Program-made: the position numbers and the translations under genes
Shown here: piece by piece, positions 44,734-53,834 of the stretch
How positions within the stretch are numbered: position 1 is the first letter of the stretch
Layout of the letters: each line of letters begins with the position of its first letter
From: Streptomyces sp. NBRC 110028
GTDB taxonomy: Bacteria > Actinomycetota > Actinomycetes > Streptomycetales > Streptomycetaceae
Reading direction: 5' to 3'
NCBI RefSeq assembly: GCF_001417735.1
Contig: NZ_BBUZ01000035.1
Location: 1-64,000 of the forward strand
Length of the DNA: 64,000 nucleotides
Notes under the pieces: generated by a model
The model's database searches: none
What the model was told of the DNA's origin: nothing
Seen by the model: the letters and a program-made list of their open reading frames with translations, nothing else

Positions 44734-46097
44734 CGGATCTCTCCTATCGTCGGCACGGCGCCGAGCGCGTCGCGCACCTCGGCGTCAAGGGCGGTCAGGG
44801 CATCGCGGTCCTGGGCGAACAGCAGGGTGTAGAGGCGGCCTTCGAACGGGGGCCGCCGGTGGGCCTCGGCGTTGACCGTTCCGAAGCAGGTGACCACGAC
44901 ACCGGTGCCGCCCGGGCCGCGCGGTGTCAGCGGGCCGAGGGCCGACTCGATCTGGTGGAACCGGACCGGGGCATCGAGGTCCAGCGTGTAGTGCTTGGCC
45001 AGTGCGGCGCCGGAGGAGAGGAAGCGCTCGGTGACCGGGCCCTGGTAACTGGACATGTTCAAGCGGGCGTTGATCTCCAGCACGGGGTAGAGCGTGTCGT
45101 CCGTGCCGAGGATGGCGTCCACCCCGACCACGCCGAACAGTCCGTCCGCGTGCAGCCGCTTCCCGACCCGGGCCGCCGTGTCCTCCAGCTCCGCCAGATG
45201 CGCCGCGCCGAGGCGGGTCGGCATCACATGGCCGAGGTGTACGCCCCCCGAGGTCTGCGCCTCCTTGACGAAGTCGAGGCGGGTCCCTCCGGCGCGGTCG
45301 ATCGTGAACTGGTAGTTCAGATCGCACTTCTTGTCCAGGAACCTCTCGACCACCACGTGGATGGCGCGGGAGCCGGTGCGGGCCGTCCGCTGCCGGACCA
45401 TCCGCAGCAGCCGTTCGGCCTTGGCGGGCGTGTCCAGCACGATCAGTCCCTTGCCGGAGACCCCGTACGACTCCTTGACGATGAGCGGCTGGCCCTCGTC
45501 GAGGCCGCGCCGGACCGCCGCCGTGAGCTCGTCCACCGTCTCGCAGCACTCGCCGGGCACCGGACGGATGCCCAGTTCCTCGACCAGACGCCGGCTGTAG
45601 ATCTTCCCGTTGACCCGCTCCATCGTGTCGCTGTCCGGGACGGCCAGCGGCAGGCCGGTCGACTCGGAGATCTTCTGCTCGGTGGCGGAGGTGCCCATCG
45701 GCATCAGATAGGTCCGGCCGTCGGCCAGGTCCGCCAGGCGCCGCAGCGTCTCCGGCGAGGCCAGAATGCGTTCGCCGGTGCTGGCGCCGGGCTCGCCCGG
45801 GGGGACGACGAACTCGGCCGGCAGGTGGAAGCCGAGGCCGGTGGCGTACCGCTTGAAGCCGGGGTCGAGCGGTTCGCCCAGGCAGATCACGTCGCCGCTT
45901 CCGGCCAGCAGGGCGCCCAGTTCCTCCATGCGCTGCACGGTGGCGGGAGCCGACGCCAGTCTCGGTATCGGCAGTCCGACGTAATTGCGCGCCCAGGCGT
46001 GCTCGACCTCAAAATTGCAGAGAAAGACCAGCCGGGCGTCGGGATTTCCGGTCAGCGACCCCTTGAGGCCACGTAAATAGGCACCGCTCATAGCCAT
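44730..46097 (-). CDS. ATP-grasp amino acid-ACP ligase (BtrJ-like)
   Basis: The 455-residue protein has ATP-grasp features: PLIVKESYGVSGKGLIVLD (glycine-rich ATP loop), VVVERFLDKKCDLNYQFTID and VVGVDAILGTD with VLEINARLNMSSYQ (Mg-binding Glu and Asn). The start ATG at 46097 has AGGAAGG 5 nt upstream. In butirosin, BtrJ attaches glutamate to the ACP BtrI before BtrK decarboxylation. The same gene trio is adjacent here, so amino-acid loading of the ACP is the best hypothesis. Which amino acid cannot be told. It heads the minus operon, divergent from the NRPS. Confidence 0.8.
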   Translation of the reverse strand: MAMSGAYLRGLKGSLTGNPDARLVFLCNFEVEHAWARNYVGLPIPRLASAPATVQRMEELGALLAGSGDVICLGEPLDPGFKRYATGLGFHLPAEFVVPPGEPGASTGERILASPETLRRLADLADGRTYLMPMGTSATEQKISESTGLPLAVPDSDTMERVNGKIYSRRLVEELGIRPVPGECCETVDELTAAVRRGLDEGQPLIVKESYGVSGKGLIVLDTPAKAERLLRMVRQRTARTGSRAIHVVVERFLDKKCDLNYQFTIDRAGGTRLDFVKEAQTSGGVHLGHVMPTRLGAAHLAELEDTAARVGKRLHADGLFGVVGVDAILGTDDTLYPVLEINARLNMSSYQGPVTERFLSSGAALAKHYTLDLDAPVRFHQIESALGPLTPRGPGGTGVVVTCFGTVNAEAHRRPPFEGRLYTLLFAQDRDALTALDAEVRDALGAVPTIGEIR

Positions 46098-46478
46098 TCA
46101 CACCTTCCTGTGCAGGGGTTTGCCACTCACGACAGGATTGATGGTCGCGAACGTTCAGCGCGTGGAATCACACCGAGAAGTACAGAGCACGGGCAGGCGC
46201 ACCGGCAACAGCTGTCGGCAAAGGCTGTGGTGATCCCCCGTCAGCACTTCGGTGCCCCCCTTACGGTAGCCACAAGGTCCCTGGACTTGGCGTTCTCGCG
46301 CTCCGCCCCGGCACATACCATCTCCCCGCAACCCTCCGGCCGCGGCCCCGCCCCCTGCCCCCGCACGGGCCGGCGCCGTCCCGGGACCGTGGCCGTGCCG
46401 CGCCGTGCGCCCCAGCCGACATTCCATCCATGCCGATCCCGGCGAACCCGACCGGCCGGAAAGCGAAGGAGGAAGTCC
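46098..46478. other. Divergent promoter region of the biosynthetic operons
   Basis: The 381 bp between the ATP-grasp gene and the NRPS must drive both operons. The NRPS frame stays open upstream to 46110 but that extension is Arg/Pro-rich and lacks a ribosome site, whereas GAAGGAGG stands before the GTG at 46479. No obvious palindrome was seen. It is the likely target of the LAL regulator. Confidence 0.55.
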
Positions 46479-49400
46479 GTGGGAAACGTGAATCGTATGC
46501 CGCTGACGTCGAATCAGCGCGAAATCTGGACCGCCGAGGCCCAGAACCCGGGCGACCCGCAATTCAATATCGTCGTCCATGAACGACTCACCGGCCCCGT
46601 GGACACCGAGGCGCTGCGCACGAGCCTCACACGGGTGCTGCGCCGGCACGAAGCCTTCAGCGTGCGCTTCGGCGAAGACGAGGGCGTCCCCTACCAGTGG
46701 ATCGACAGGCGCGACGCGTGCTCATGGGTCGAACAGGTCGACCTTACGGACGGACCCGAACCGGCCGCCGCCTTCGAGACCTGGCGTGACCGGCTCATCG
46801 CCGAGCCCTTCGTGCCGGCCGGCCCCCGACTCTTCACCGCCCTCCTGCTGCGCGAGAGCGACGAGGTCGTCCATCTGCTGCTCAAGGCCCACCATCTGAT
46901 CGTGGACGGCTGGTCGCTCAACCTGGTCAGCACCGAGATGTGGACCGAATACGCCCTGCTGACGAACGGACGGCGACAGCCGTCCCCGGGCCTCGGCACC
47001 ACCTACACCGGCACCGCCTACACCGACACCCTCGCGGCGGACGCCCGCTACCAGAAATCCGAGGACCACGAGCGGGACCTCGTCCACCACGGTGCGGCCC
47101 TGACACGCGCCAGTCCCGCCCTCTTCCCCCGGAGCACGCCCCCCGCCGGCCCGAGGAGCACCCGGTACGACCGGCGGCCGCCGAGCGGCCGGTACACGTT
47201 CACCCTCGACGCCGCCCTGGTCAAGCGCCTGCGCGCGGGTGGCGGCTCACCCTTCGCCTACCTCGCCGCGGCGTTCGCCACGTACGCCGCCCGTCTCCAC
47301 CGCACCGACGGCATCGTGCTCGGCGTGCCGTTCCTCAACCGCCGCACCCCGGCGGAGCGCGGAGTCGTCGCCCAGCTCGCGAACAACCTCCCGCTGCCGG
47401 TGGCGATACGCCCCGGGGCGACGCTGCACGAGCTGGCCGCCGAGATCGGGACGACGATCGAGGAGACGCGGCCGCACCAGCGGCTCACCCTCGGGGACCT
47501 GGTCCGCTCCCTGCCGGCCCCGCCGGGCGGCGGGCCCTCGCGCCAGCCGTTCGACATCACGCTCACCTATCTGCGTTTCCCTCGGGCCACGGTGCCGCCG
47601 GGCATCGGCCGGGACCTGCTGATGTTCGTTCCGCGGCACCCGCAGGACGCCCTCTACGTCGTCGTCCAGGCCCCGGAGGACGACTCCGATCTGCGGATCG
47701 ACCTGGAGTACGCGGGCGATGTCTTCGACGCGGACCTCCCCATCGCCGCGGTGGCCCGGCAGGTGCGCGCCCTCATCGTGGGCGGCCTGGACATGCCCGA
47801 CCGGCCCGCCACCGCGCTTCCGCTGCTCGACGGCGCCGCGCGGGCACAGCTGATCCGCCAGGCGCAGGGACCGGCCGTCCCCTACCCGGCCGACCGCACC
47901 GTGCACGCGCTGATCGAACAACAGGCGGCCCGGACCCCCGGCCGGATCGCGGTCATCCATGGCGCGGGCCGGCGGCTCACCTACGCCGAACTGGACGCCC
48001 GCGCCAACCAGGTCGGCCGGGCACTGCGCGCCAGGGGCATCCGGCCGGAGGACCGGGTCGCCGTGCTGAGCGAACGCGGGCCGGAGTCGCTCGTCGCCCT
48101 GCTCGGCGTCCTCAAGTCCGGTGGCGCCTACGTGCCCGTGGACCCCGGCTACCCCGCCGACCGCATCGCCTTCATGCTGCGCGACAGCGGCGCCGCCGCC
48201 GTCCTCGTGGATGCCGACACCCCACGTCCCGAGGTGGACACGGCCGTTCCGGTGCTGCGCGTGGCCGACCTGCTCCACGGCCCGCGGGGGCCGCTGGAAC
48301 CGGCCGCCACCTCCCGCGGCCTGGCCTACGTCATCTACACCTCCGGCTCCACCGGACGGCCCAAGGGTGTGATGGTCGAACACCACTCCGTCGTCAACCG
48401 GCTCGCCTGGATGCAGCGCCGCTACCCGGTGGGCGAGGGGGACGTACTGCTGCACAAGACCCCGGTCTCCTTCGACGTGTCGGTGTGGGAACTGTTCTGG
48501 TGGGCGGTCGAAGGCGCCACCGTGGCGCTGCTGCCGCCCGGCGGTGAGAAGGACCCGCGCACCATCCTGCGGACCGTGCGCGACCAGCGGGTCAGTGTGC
48601 TGCACTTCGTGCCCTCGATGCTGGGCCCGTTCCTCGACCTGCTGGGCGACGACGCGGCGGCACGGGCGGACGCCGCCTCGCTGCGGCACGTCTTCTGCAG
48701 CGGCGAGGCGCTGCCCCCGGCGCGCGTCGAGCAGTTCCACCACGTCTTCGCCTCCGGCTCCGGCCCCGGGCCCCGGCTGGTCAACCTGTACGGGCCGACC
48801 GAGGCCACCGTGGACGTCTCGTACCACGACTGCCCGAGCGAGCCCGGCGTGCCGGTCACCCGGGTGCCGATCGGCCGCCCCATCGACAACACCGCCCTGT
48901 ACGTCCTGGACGGCCACGGCCGGCCGCAGCCGCCCGGGGTGCCCGGTGAGCTGTGCGTCGGCGGCGTCGGGGTGGCCCGTGGCTATCTGGGCCGCCCCGG
49001 GCTGACCGCCGAGAAGTTCGTCCCCGACCCCTTCGGGACCCGCGGCCCGGCCGGGGCCCACGGCCCGTCCGGGACCGGGAACCGGCTCTACCGCACCGGG
49101 GACCTCGCCCGCCGGCTCGCCGACGGCACCCTGGAGTACCTGGGCCGGATCGACGGACAGGTGAAGATACGCGGCAACCGCGTGGAGCCGGGTGAGGTGG
49201 AGAGGGCGCTGGCAGCGGCGCCGGGCGTGCGGGACGCGGTGGTGGTGGACCGGCGGTCCGCGTCCCGCGGCACGTATCTGACCGGCTGCTATGTCGCGGA
49301 CACCGAACTGGAGCCCGGTGCGCTCCGGGTCCATCTGGCCTCCCGGCTGCCCGACTTCATGATCCCCGCGGCCTTCGTGCGGATCGACGCGGTGCCGCTC

Positions 49401-52400
49401 ACCCCCAACGGCAAGGCCGACCGGCGCGCCCTGCGGTCCCTCCCGGCTGCCGGGACGGGGCCGCGCGAGAAGACACCGCCGCGCGACGCGGCCGAGCGGA
49501 CCCTGGCACGCATCTGGGCCGAACTGCTCGAAGCCGGTGACATCGGCGTGTACGACGACTACTTCGCCCTCGGCGGCGACTCGCTGCTCATGCTGCGGGT
49601 GCAGGCCGCGGCCGCGAAGGAGGGGCTGCTCTTCTCCCTCACCGACCTGATCCGAAACCCCACGGTCGCCGGACTGGCCGCGGTGGCCACCAGCGGCCGC
49701 GAACCCTCCGGCGGCGCCGCGGACGAGCCGTTCGCCCTGGTCTCCCGCGTCGACCGGGCCCGGCTGGAAGGGTACGAGGACGCCTATCCGCTCTCCCGGC
49801 TCCAGCTCGGCCTGCTGTACCACAGCCGCGCCCAGGAGCGCACCGCCGTGTACCACGACGTCTTCCGCTACTCCTTCGACATCCCGTGGGACGAGGCGCC
49901 GTTCACCCGGGCCTTCGACCGCCTGGTGGCCCGCCACCCGGCTCTGCGCTCCTCCTTCGACCTCGGCGGCTTCTCCGAGCCGCTGCAGCTCGTGGCCCCG
50001 CACGTGTCCGGCGGGCTCGCGGTGCACGACCTGCGCGGCGCCGGCGGGGACACGGAACCGGCGGAGATCGCCCGGCACATAGAGGAGCGGCGCTTCCACC
50101 GCTACGACTTCCCGCGGGCGCCCCTGTACCACTTCCGCCTGTACGTCCTGCCGGACACCGTCGAGCTGGTCCTCAGCTTCCACCACGCCCTCCTGGACGG
50201 CGGCAGCGTCGCCAACCTCGTGCGCGAACTGCTGCAGGACTACCTGAGCGCCATGGGACTGCACACCGGGCCGGTGGCGGAGCACAAGCTCCCCTCCCCC
50301 GCCGGGCACGTGGCGGCGGAACGCGCCGCGCTCGCGTCCGCGTCGACGCGCACGTACTGGCGCGACCGTCTCGACGGCGCCTCGCCCCCACGGCCGATCG
50401 CGTTCCGCCCTCATGAGACCCCGCGCGGCGACGAGCTGATCACGCGCCGGGAGAGTGTGTCCGCCGAGCTGACCGACGCGATCCGGCACTTCGCCCGGCG
50501 GCACGCGGTTCCGGTGAAGTCCGTGCTGTTCGCGGCGCATTGCCTGACGCTCAGCCGGTTCAGCGGCACCGAGGACATCGTCACCGGGCTGATCACCCAC
50601 GGCCGCCCCGAGACGGAGGGCGCGGAGCGCATCGCCGGCCTGTTCCTCAACACCCTGCCCATCCGGCTGAACACCGCCCGGGACAGTGGGCTCGACGTCG
50701 TCCGCGAGGCCTTCTCGCAGGAACAGCAGAGCCACGCACACCGGCGCTATCCGCTCAGCGCCATCCAGGAGGACCTGGGCGGCACCGTCCTGGACACGGC
50801 TTTCAACTACGTCCACTTCCGTCAGCTGACCGAGGTGTTCGCGCTTCCGGGCGTACGGCTGCGCTCCTTCCTGACCTGGGAGGAAACCAACTTCACCCTG
50901 CTGGTCAACGCCCTCACCGACCCGGCGGACGGGCGTCTGTGGCTGCGCCTGGACTACCAGGGCGGCGTGTTCACCCCGTCCCAGGCCGAGCTGTACGCGG
51001 ACGCCTTCACCGGCTTCCTCTCACGGCTCGTGCGCCACCCGGACGAGGCGCCCGGATCCGGCTTGCCCGCACCTTCGCCCGCACCCGCCGTACCGGTGGA
51101 AGCGACGCCGCCGGATGTCGTACGGGCCGTACGGGAGCAGACCGTCCGCACACCGGACGCGATCGCCCTGGGCTTCGGGGAACAGCGCTGGACGTATGCC
51201 GAACTCGACCGGGCGTCCGACCGGGTGGCACGTCGGCTCCTCGCCCTGGGCGCCGCGCCAGGAGAGAGCGTCGGCATCGCCATGGACCGTTCACCGGAGG
51301 CGGTCGCCGTGCTCCTGGGCGTGCTCAAGGCCGGGGCGGCGGCGTTCCCGCTGGACACCGCCTACCCGCCGGAACGGCTCGGCGCCATGCTGGAACAGGC
51401 CCGGCCCCTCAGGGTCATCGCCCAGCCCTCATACCACCAGTTGGTGTCCGGCGCGGCCACGACGCTGACGCCGGAGGAGGTACTCGACGCGAGCGGGTAC
51501 GGACCCGGCGCCGACGCGCCGCCCGTCCCCGCGATCGCACCCGAACACACCGCGTACGTCCTGTTCACCTCCGGTTCCAGCGGACGGCCGAAGGGCGTGG
51601 CGATGCCGCATCGCTCACTGGCTCGGCTGATCGCCTGGCAGAACGGCGTGCCCAGCGGCGTACCCGGCGGCATCACCGCGCAGTACGCGCCGATGAGTTT
51701 CGACGTCTCCTTCCAGGAGATCTTCTCCACCCTGTGCGGTGGCGGCACCCTGGTGCTGTTGTCCGAGGCCGAGCGGCGCGACGTGCCCGCTCTCCTGCGG
51801 CTGCTCGAACGGGAGCGGGTGCAGCGGCTGTATCTGCCGTACGTGGCGCTCCAGCAGCTCGCCGAGGCCTCCGCCGCCCTGGGGTTGATCCCCGGCGCCC
51901 TCAGGGTGCTGATCTCGTCCGGCGAGCAGTTGCGCGTCACCCCGGAGATCCGCCGGCTGTGCGCCGGGCTGCCCGGGGCCCTGCTGGAGAATCAGTACGG
52001 CCCCACCGAGTCGCACGTCGTGACCAGCCACACCCTGTCCGGCGACCCGGACCACTGGCCGTCCCTGCCGCCGATCGGCACCCCCGTCGACGGCGCCGAG
52101 GTGCTCATCCTCGACTCCCGGATGCGTCCGGTGCCCGCGGGGGTCACGGGCGAGATCCACCTCGGCGGCGCCTGCCTGGCCGAGGGGTATCTGCGCCAGT
52201 CCGCGCTGACCGCGGAGCGCTTCGTCCCCCGCCCCTCGGGCGGGCCGGGCCGCCGTCTGTACCGCACCGGCGACCTCGGCTTCGCCCTGGCCGACGGCGC
52301 GATGGTGTGCACCGGCCGAGCGGACACACAGGTCAAGGTGCGCGGCTTCCGGGTGGAACCGGCGGAAGTGGAGCTGGCCATCGCCCGGTTCGCCTCCTCC

Positions 52401-53831
52401 CACCACCCGGGCCTCGCCGAGGCGGCGGTGGTGGCGAGGCGCCGTGAGGGCGGTGACGCGTTCCTCGCCGCCTTCCTCGTGGGCGACCGGGAGCACACCG
52501 ACACGGCGCAGCTCGGCAAGCAGCTCCGCGCCGTCCTCCCGGATCACATGGTGCCCTCGCACGTCGAGTGGCTGCCGGCGCTGCCGCTGACCCCGAGCGG
52601 CAAACGGGACGACGCGGCCCTGCGACGCCGCCCGCTGACGGTGGGAACCACCGGGGTGACAGGCGGTACGGCGCCGCCACGGGACGGCTACGAGCGGGCC
52701 CTGGTGGAGATCGTCGGCGAGCTGCTGCGGCGGCCCGCCGTGGGCGTGCACGACAACATCTTCGACCTGGGCGCCACCTCGCTCACCGCCATGCGTCTGG
52801 TCGTCCTCATCGAGCAGCGTTACGGCACCGGCCTTCCCCTGTCCGAGCTGATCGCGGCGCCCACCATGGCCCAACTCGCCGGACGGCTGCGGTCGACGGG
52901 GGCGAGCGCGGCCTTCGACCCGCTCGTGCCCATCCGCTCCGGCGGCGGCCGGCCCCCGCTCTTCCTCGTCCATCCCATGGGCGGCAACGTGCTGTGCTAC
53001 GTGCGCTTCGCACGGCACCTGCCCCCAGACCAGCCGCTGTACGCGCTCCAGGCCGCGGGAGTGGATCCGGGGACCGAACCCCTGCGCGGCGGCGTCGAGG
53101 AGATCGCGGCCAGTTACGTCGCCGCCCTCCGCCGGCTGCGGCCCCGGGGCCCGTACACGCTCGGCGGCTGGTCCTTCGGCGGATTCGTGGCCTTCGAGAT
53201 GGCCCGGCAGATCCGGGCGGCGGGCGAGGAGGTGGCGCACCTGGTGCTGCTCGACACCACGGCTCTCGCGCCGGGAAGACGGCGTGCCGTCAGGTCCGAC
53301 GCCCTGCTCACGTGGTTCTTCTGGGAGTTGTTGTGGCTGCGCCGCGGCGGTGACTCGCCCCTGGAGGTCCTGCCCGCCGGGCCGACGACACTGGACGAGC
53401 GGTTCGACTTCATCGCCGCTCTCGCGGTCGCGGAAGGGGTGCTTCCGGCAGGCAGCACCGGAGCGGTCGTGCGACGGCTGTTCCGTGTGTACGAGACCAA
53501 CTGGCGGGCGGCCTACGCGTACCGGCCCGGAACGGTCCACCAGGACATGACGTTGATCCACGCCGCTGAACCGCTGCCCGATGTCCTGGAATCGATGCAC
53601 GAGACCATCGGCAGCATGCACCGGGATCCGGCGAACGGCTGGCGGGAGCGGACCAGCGGGGAACTGACCGTGCTCGACGTACCGGGCGACCACCTCACGA
53701 TCATGGAGGAGCCGCACGTCGTCCACGTGGCCCGCACGGTCGGTGAGCTGATCGCCCCGCCTCCTGGCGCGGGCCCGGGGTTCACGCCCCAGCAGTGGCA
53801 CACCGATGACAGCGATCTGAGGGGAGAGTGA
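46479..53831 (+). CDS. Two-module NRPS, C-A-T-C-A-T-TE
   Basis: The protein is 2450 residues from GTG 46479. C1 has HHLIVDGWS. A1 (about 475-985) has YTSGSTGRPKGVM, and specificity residues by eye are D,V,W,H,F,S,L,V,D, the serine code. T1 has LGGDSLL (about 1031). C2 (about 1100-1520) has FHHALLDGG. A2 (about 1550-2045) reads D,V,Q,L,I,S,Q,V,V, close to proline (DVQLIAHVV) with two changes. T2 is unusual, LGATSLT (about 2100). The TE (from about 2160) has GWSFGG and GDHLTIMEEPH. An N-terminal C domain with no loading module implies acylation by a carrier-bound acyl group, presumably from the neighbouring ACP. Module order and the following monooxygenase match brabantamide BraB and legonmycin LgnB. 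Confidence 0.92.
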   Translation: MGNVNRMPLTSNQREIWTAEAQNPGDPQFNIVVHERLTGPVDTEALRTSLTRVLRRHEAFSVRFGEDEGVPYQWIDRRDACSWVEQVDLTDGPEPAAAFETWRDRLIAEPFVPAGPRLFTALLLRESDEVVHLLLKAHHLIVDGWSLNLVSTEMWTEYALLTNGRRQPSPGLGTTYTGTAYTDTLAADARYQKSEDHERDLVHHGAALTRASPALFPRSTPPAGPRSTRYDRRPPSGRYTFTLDAALVKRLRAGGGSPFAYLAAAFATYAARLHRTDGIVLGVPFLNRRTPAERGVVAQLANNLPLPVAIRPGATLHELAAEIGTTIEETRPHQRLTLGDLVRSLPAPPGGGPSRQPFDITLTYLRFPRATVPPGIGRDLLMFVPRHPQDALYVVVQAPEDDSDLRIDLEYAGDVFDADLPIAAVARQVRALIVGGLDMPDRPATALPLLDGAARAQLIRQAQGPAVPYPADRTVHALIEQQAARTPGRIAVIHGAGRRLTYAELDARANQVGRALRARGIRPEDRVAVLSERGPESLVALLGVLKSGGAYVPVDPGYPADRIAFMLRDSGAAAVLVDADTPRPEVDTAVPVLRVADLLHGPRGPLEPAATSRGLAYVIYTSGSTGRPKGVMVEHHSVVNRLAWMQRRYPVGEGDVLLHKTPVSFDVSVWELFWWAVEGATVALLPPGGEKDPRTILRTVRDQRVSVLHFVPSMLGPFLDLLGDDAAARADAASLRHVFCSGEALPPARVEQFHHVFASGSGPGPRLVNLYGPTEATVDVSYHDCPSEPGVPVTRVPIGRPIDNTALYVLDGHGRPQPPGVPGELCVGGVGVARGYLGRPGLTAEKFVPDPFGTRGPAGAHGPSGTGNRLYRTGDLARRLADGTLEYLGRIDGQVKIRGNRVEPGEVERALAAAPGVRDAVVVDRRSASRGTYLTGCYVADTELEPGALRVHLASRLPDFMIPAAFVRIDAVPLTPNGKADRRALRSLPAAGTGPREKTPPRDAAERTLARIWAELLEAGDIGVYDDYFALGGDSLLMLRVQAAAAKEGLLFSLTDLIRNPTVAGLAAVATSGREPSGGAADEPFALVSRVDRARLEGYEDAYPLSRLQLGLLYHSRAQERTAVYHDVFRYSFDIPWDEAPFTRAFDRLVARHPALRSSFDLGGFSEPLQLVAPHVSGGLAVHDLRGAGGDTEPAEIARHIEERRFHRYDFPRAPLYHFRLYVLPDTVELVLSFHHALLDGGSVANLVRELLQDYLSAMGLHTGPVAEHKLPSPAGHVAAERAALASASTRTYWRDRLDGASPPRPIAFRPHETPRGDELITRRESVSAELTDAIRHFARRHAVPVKSVLFAAHCLTLSRFSGTEDIVTGLITHGRPETEGAERIAGLFLNTLPIRLNTARDSGLDVVREAFSQEQQSHAHRRYPLSAIQEDLGGTVLDTAFNYVHFRQLTEVFALPGVRLRSFLTWEETNFTLLVNALTDPADGRLWLRLDYQGGVFTPSQAELYADAFTGFLSRLVRHPDEAPGSGLPAPSPAPAVPVEATPPDVVRAVREQTVRTPDAIALGFGEQRWTYAELDRASDRVARRLLALGAAPGESVGIAMDRSPEAVAVLLGVLKAGAAAFPLDTAYPPERLGAMLEQARPLRVIAQPSYHQLVSGAATTLTPEEVLDASGYGPGADAPPVPAIAPEHTAYVLFTSGSSGRPKGVAMPHRSLARLIAWQNGVPSGVPGGITAQYAPMSFDVSFQEIFSTLCGGGTLVLLSEAERRDVPALLRLLERERVQRLYLPYVALQQLAEASAALGLIPGALRVLISSGEQLRVTPEIRRLCAGLPGALLENQYGPTESHVVTSHTLSGDPDHWPSLPPIGTPVDGAEVLILDSRMRPVPAGVTGEIHLGGACLAEGYLRQSALTAERFVPRPSGGPGRRLYRTGDLGFALADGAMVCTGRADTQVKVRGFRVEPAEVELAIARFASSHHPGLAEAAVVARRREGGDAFLAAFLVGDREHTDTAQLGKQLRAVLPDHMVPSHVEWLPALPLTPSGKRDDAALRRRPLTVGTTGVTGGTAPPRDGYERALVEIVGELLRRPAVGVHDNIFDLGATSLTAMRLVVLIEQRYGTGLPLSELIAAPTMAQLAGRLRSTGASAAFDPLVPIRSGGGRPPLFLVHPMGGNVLCYVRFARHLPPDQPLYALQAAGVDPGTEPLRGGVEEIAASYVAALRRLRPRGPYTLGGWSFGGFVAFEMARQIRAAGEEVAHLVLLDTTALAPGRRRAVRSDALLTWFFWELLWLRRGGDSPLEVLPAGPTTLDERFDFIAALAVAEGVLPAGSTGAVVRRLFRVYETNWRAAYAYRPGTVHQDMTLIHAAEPLPDVLESMHETIGSMHRDPANGWRERTSGELTVLDVPGDHLTIMEEPHVVHVARTVGELIAPPPGAGPGFTPQQWHTDDSDLRGE

Positions 53832-53834
53832 CGC

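Noticed and set aside
46110..46478. Upstream extension of the NRPS to an ATG at 46110
   Set aside because: The extension is Arg/Pro-rich and lacks a ribosome site; GAAGGAGG precedes the GTG at 46479.
47247..50816. 1189-codon minus-strand frame within the NRPS
   Set aside because: High GC keeps the opposite strand free of stops; its sequence is low-complexity and has no start signal, while the plus strand has every NRPS core motif.
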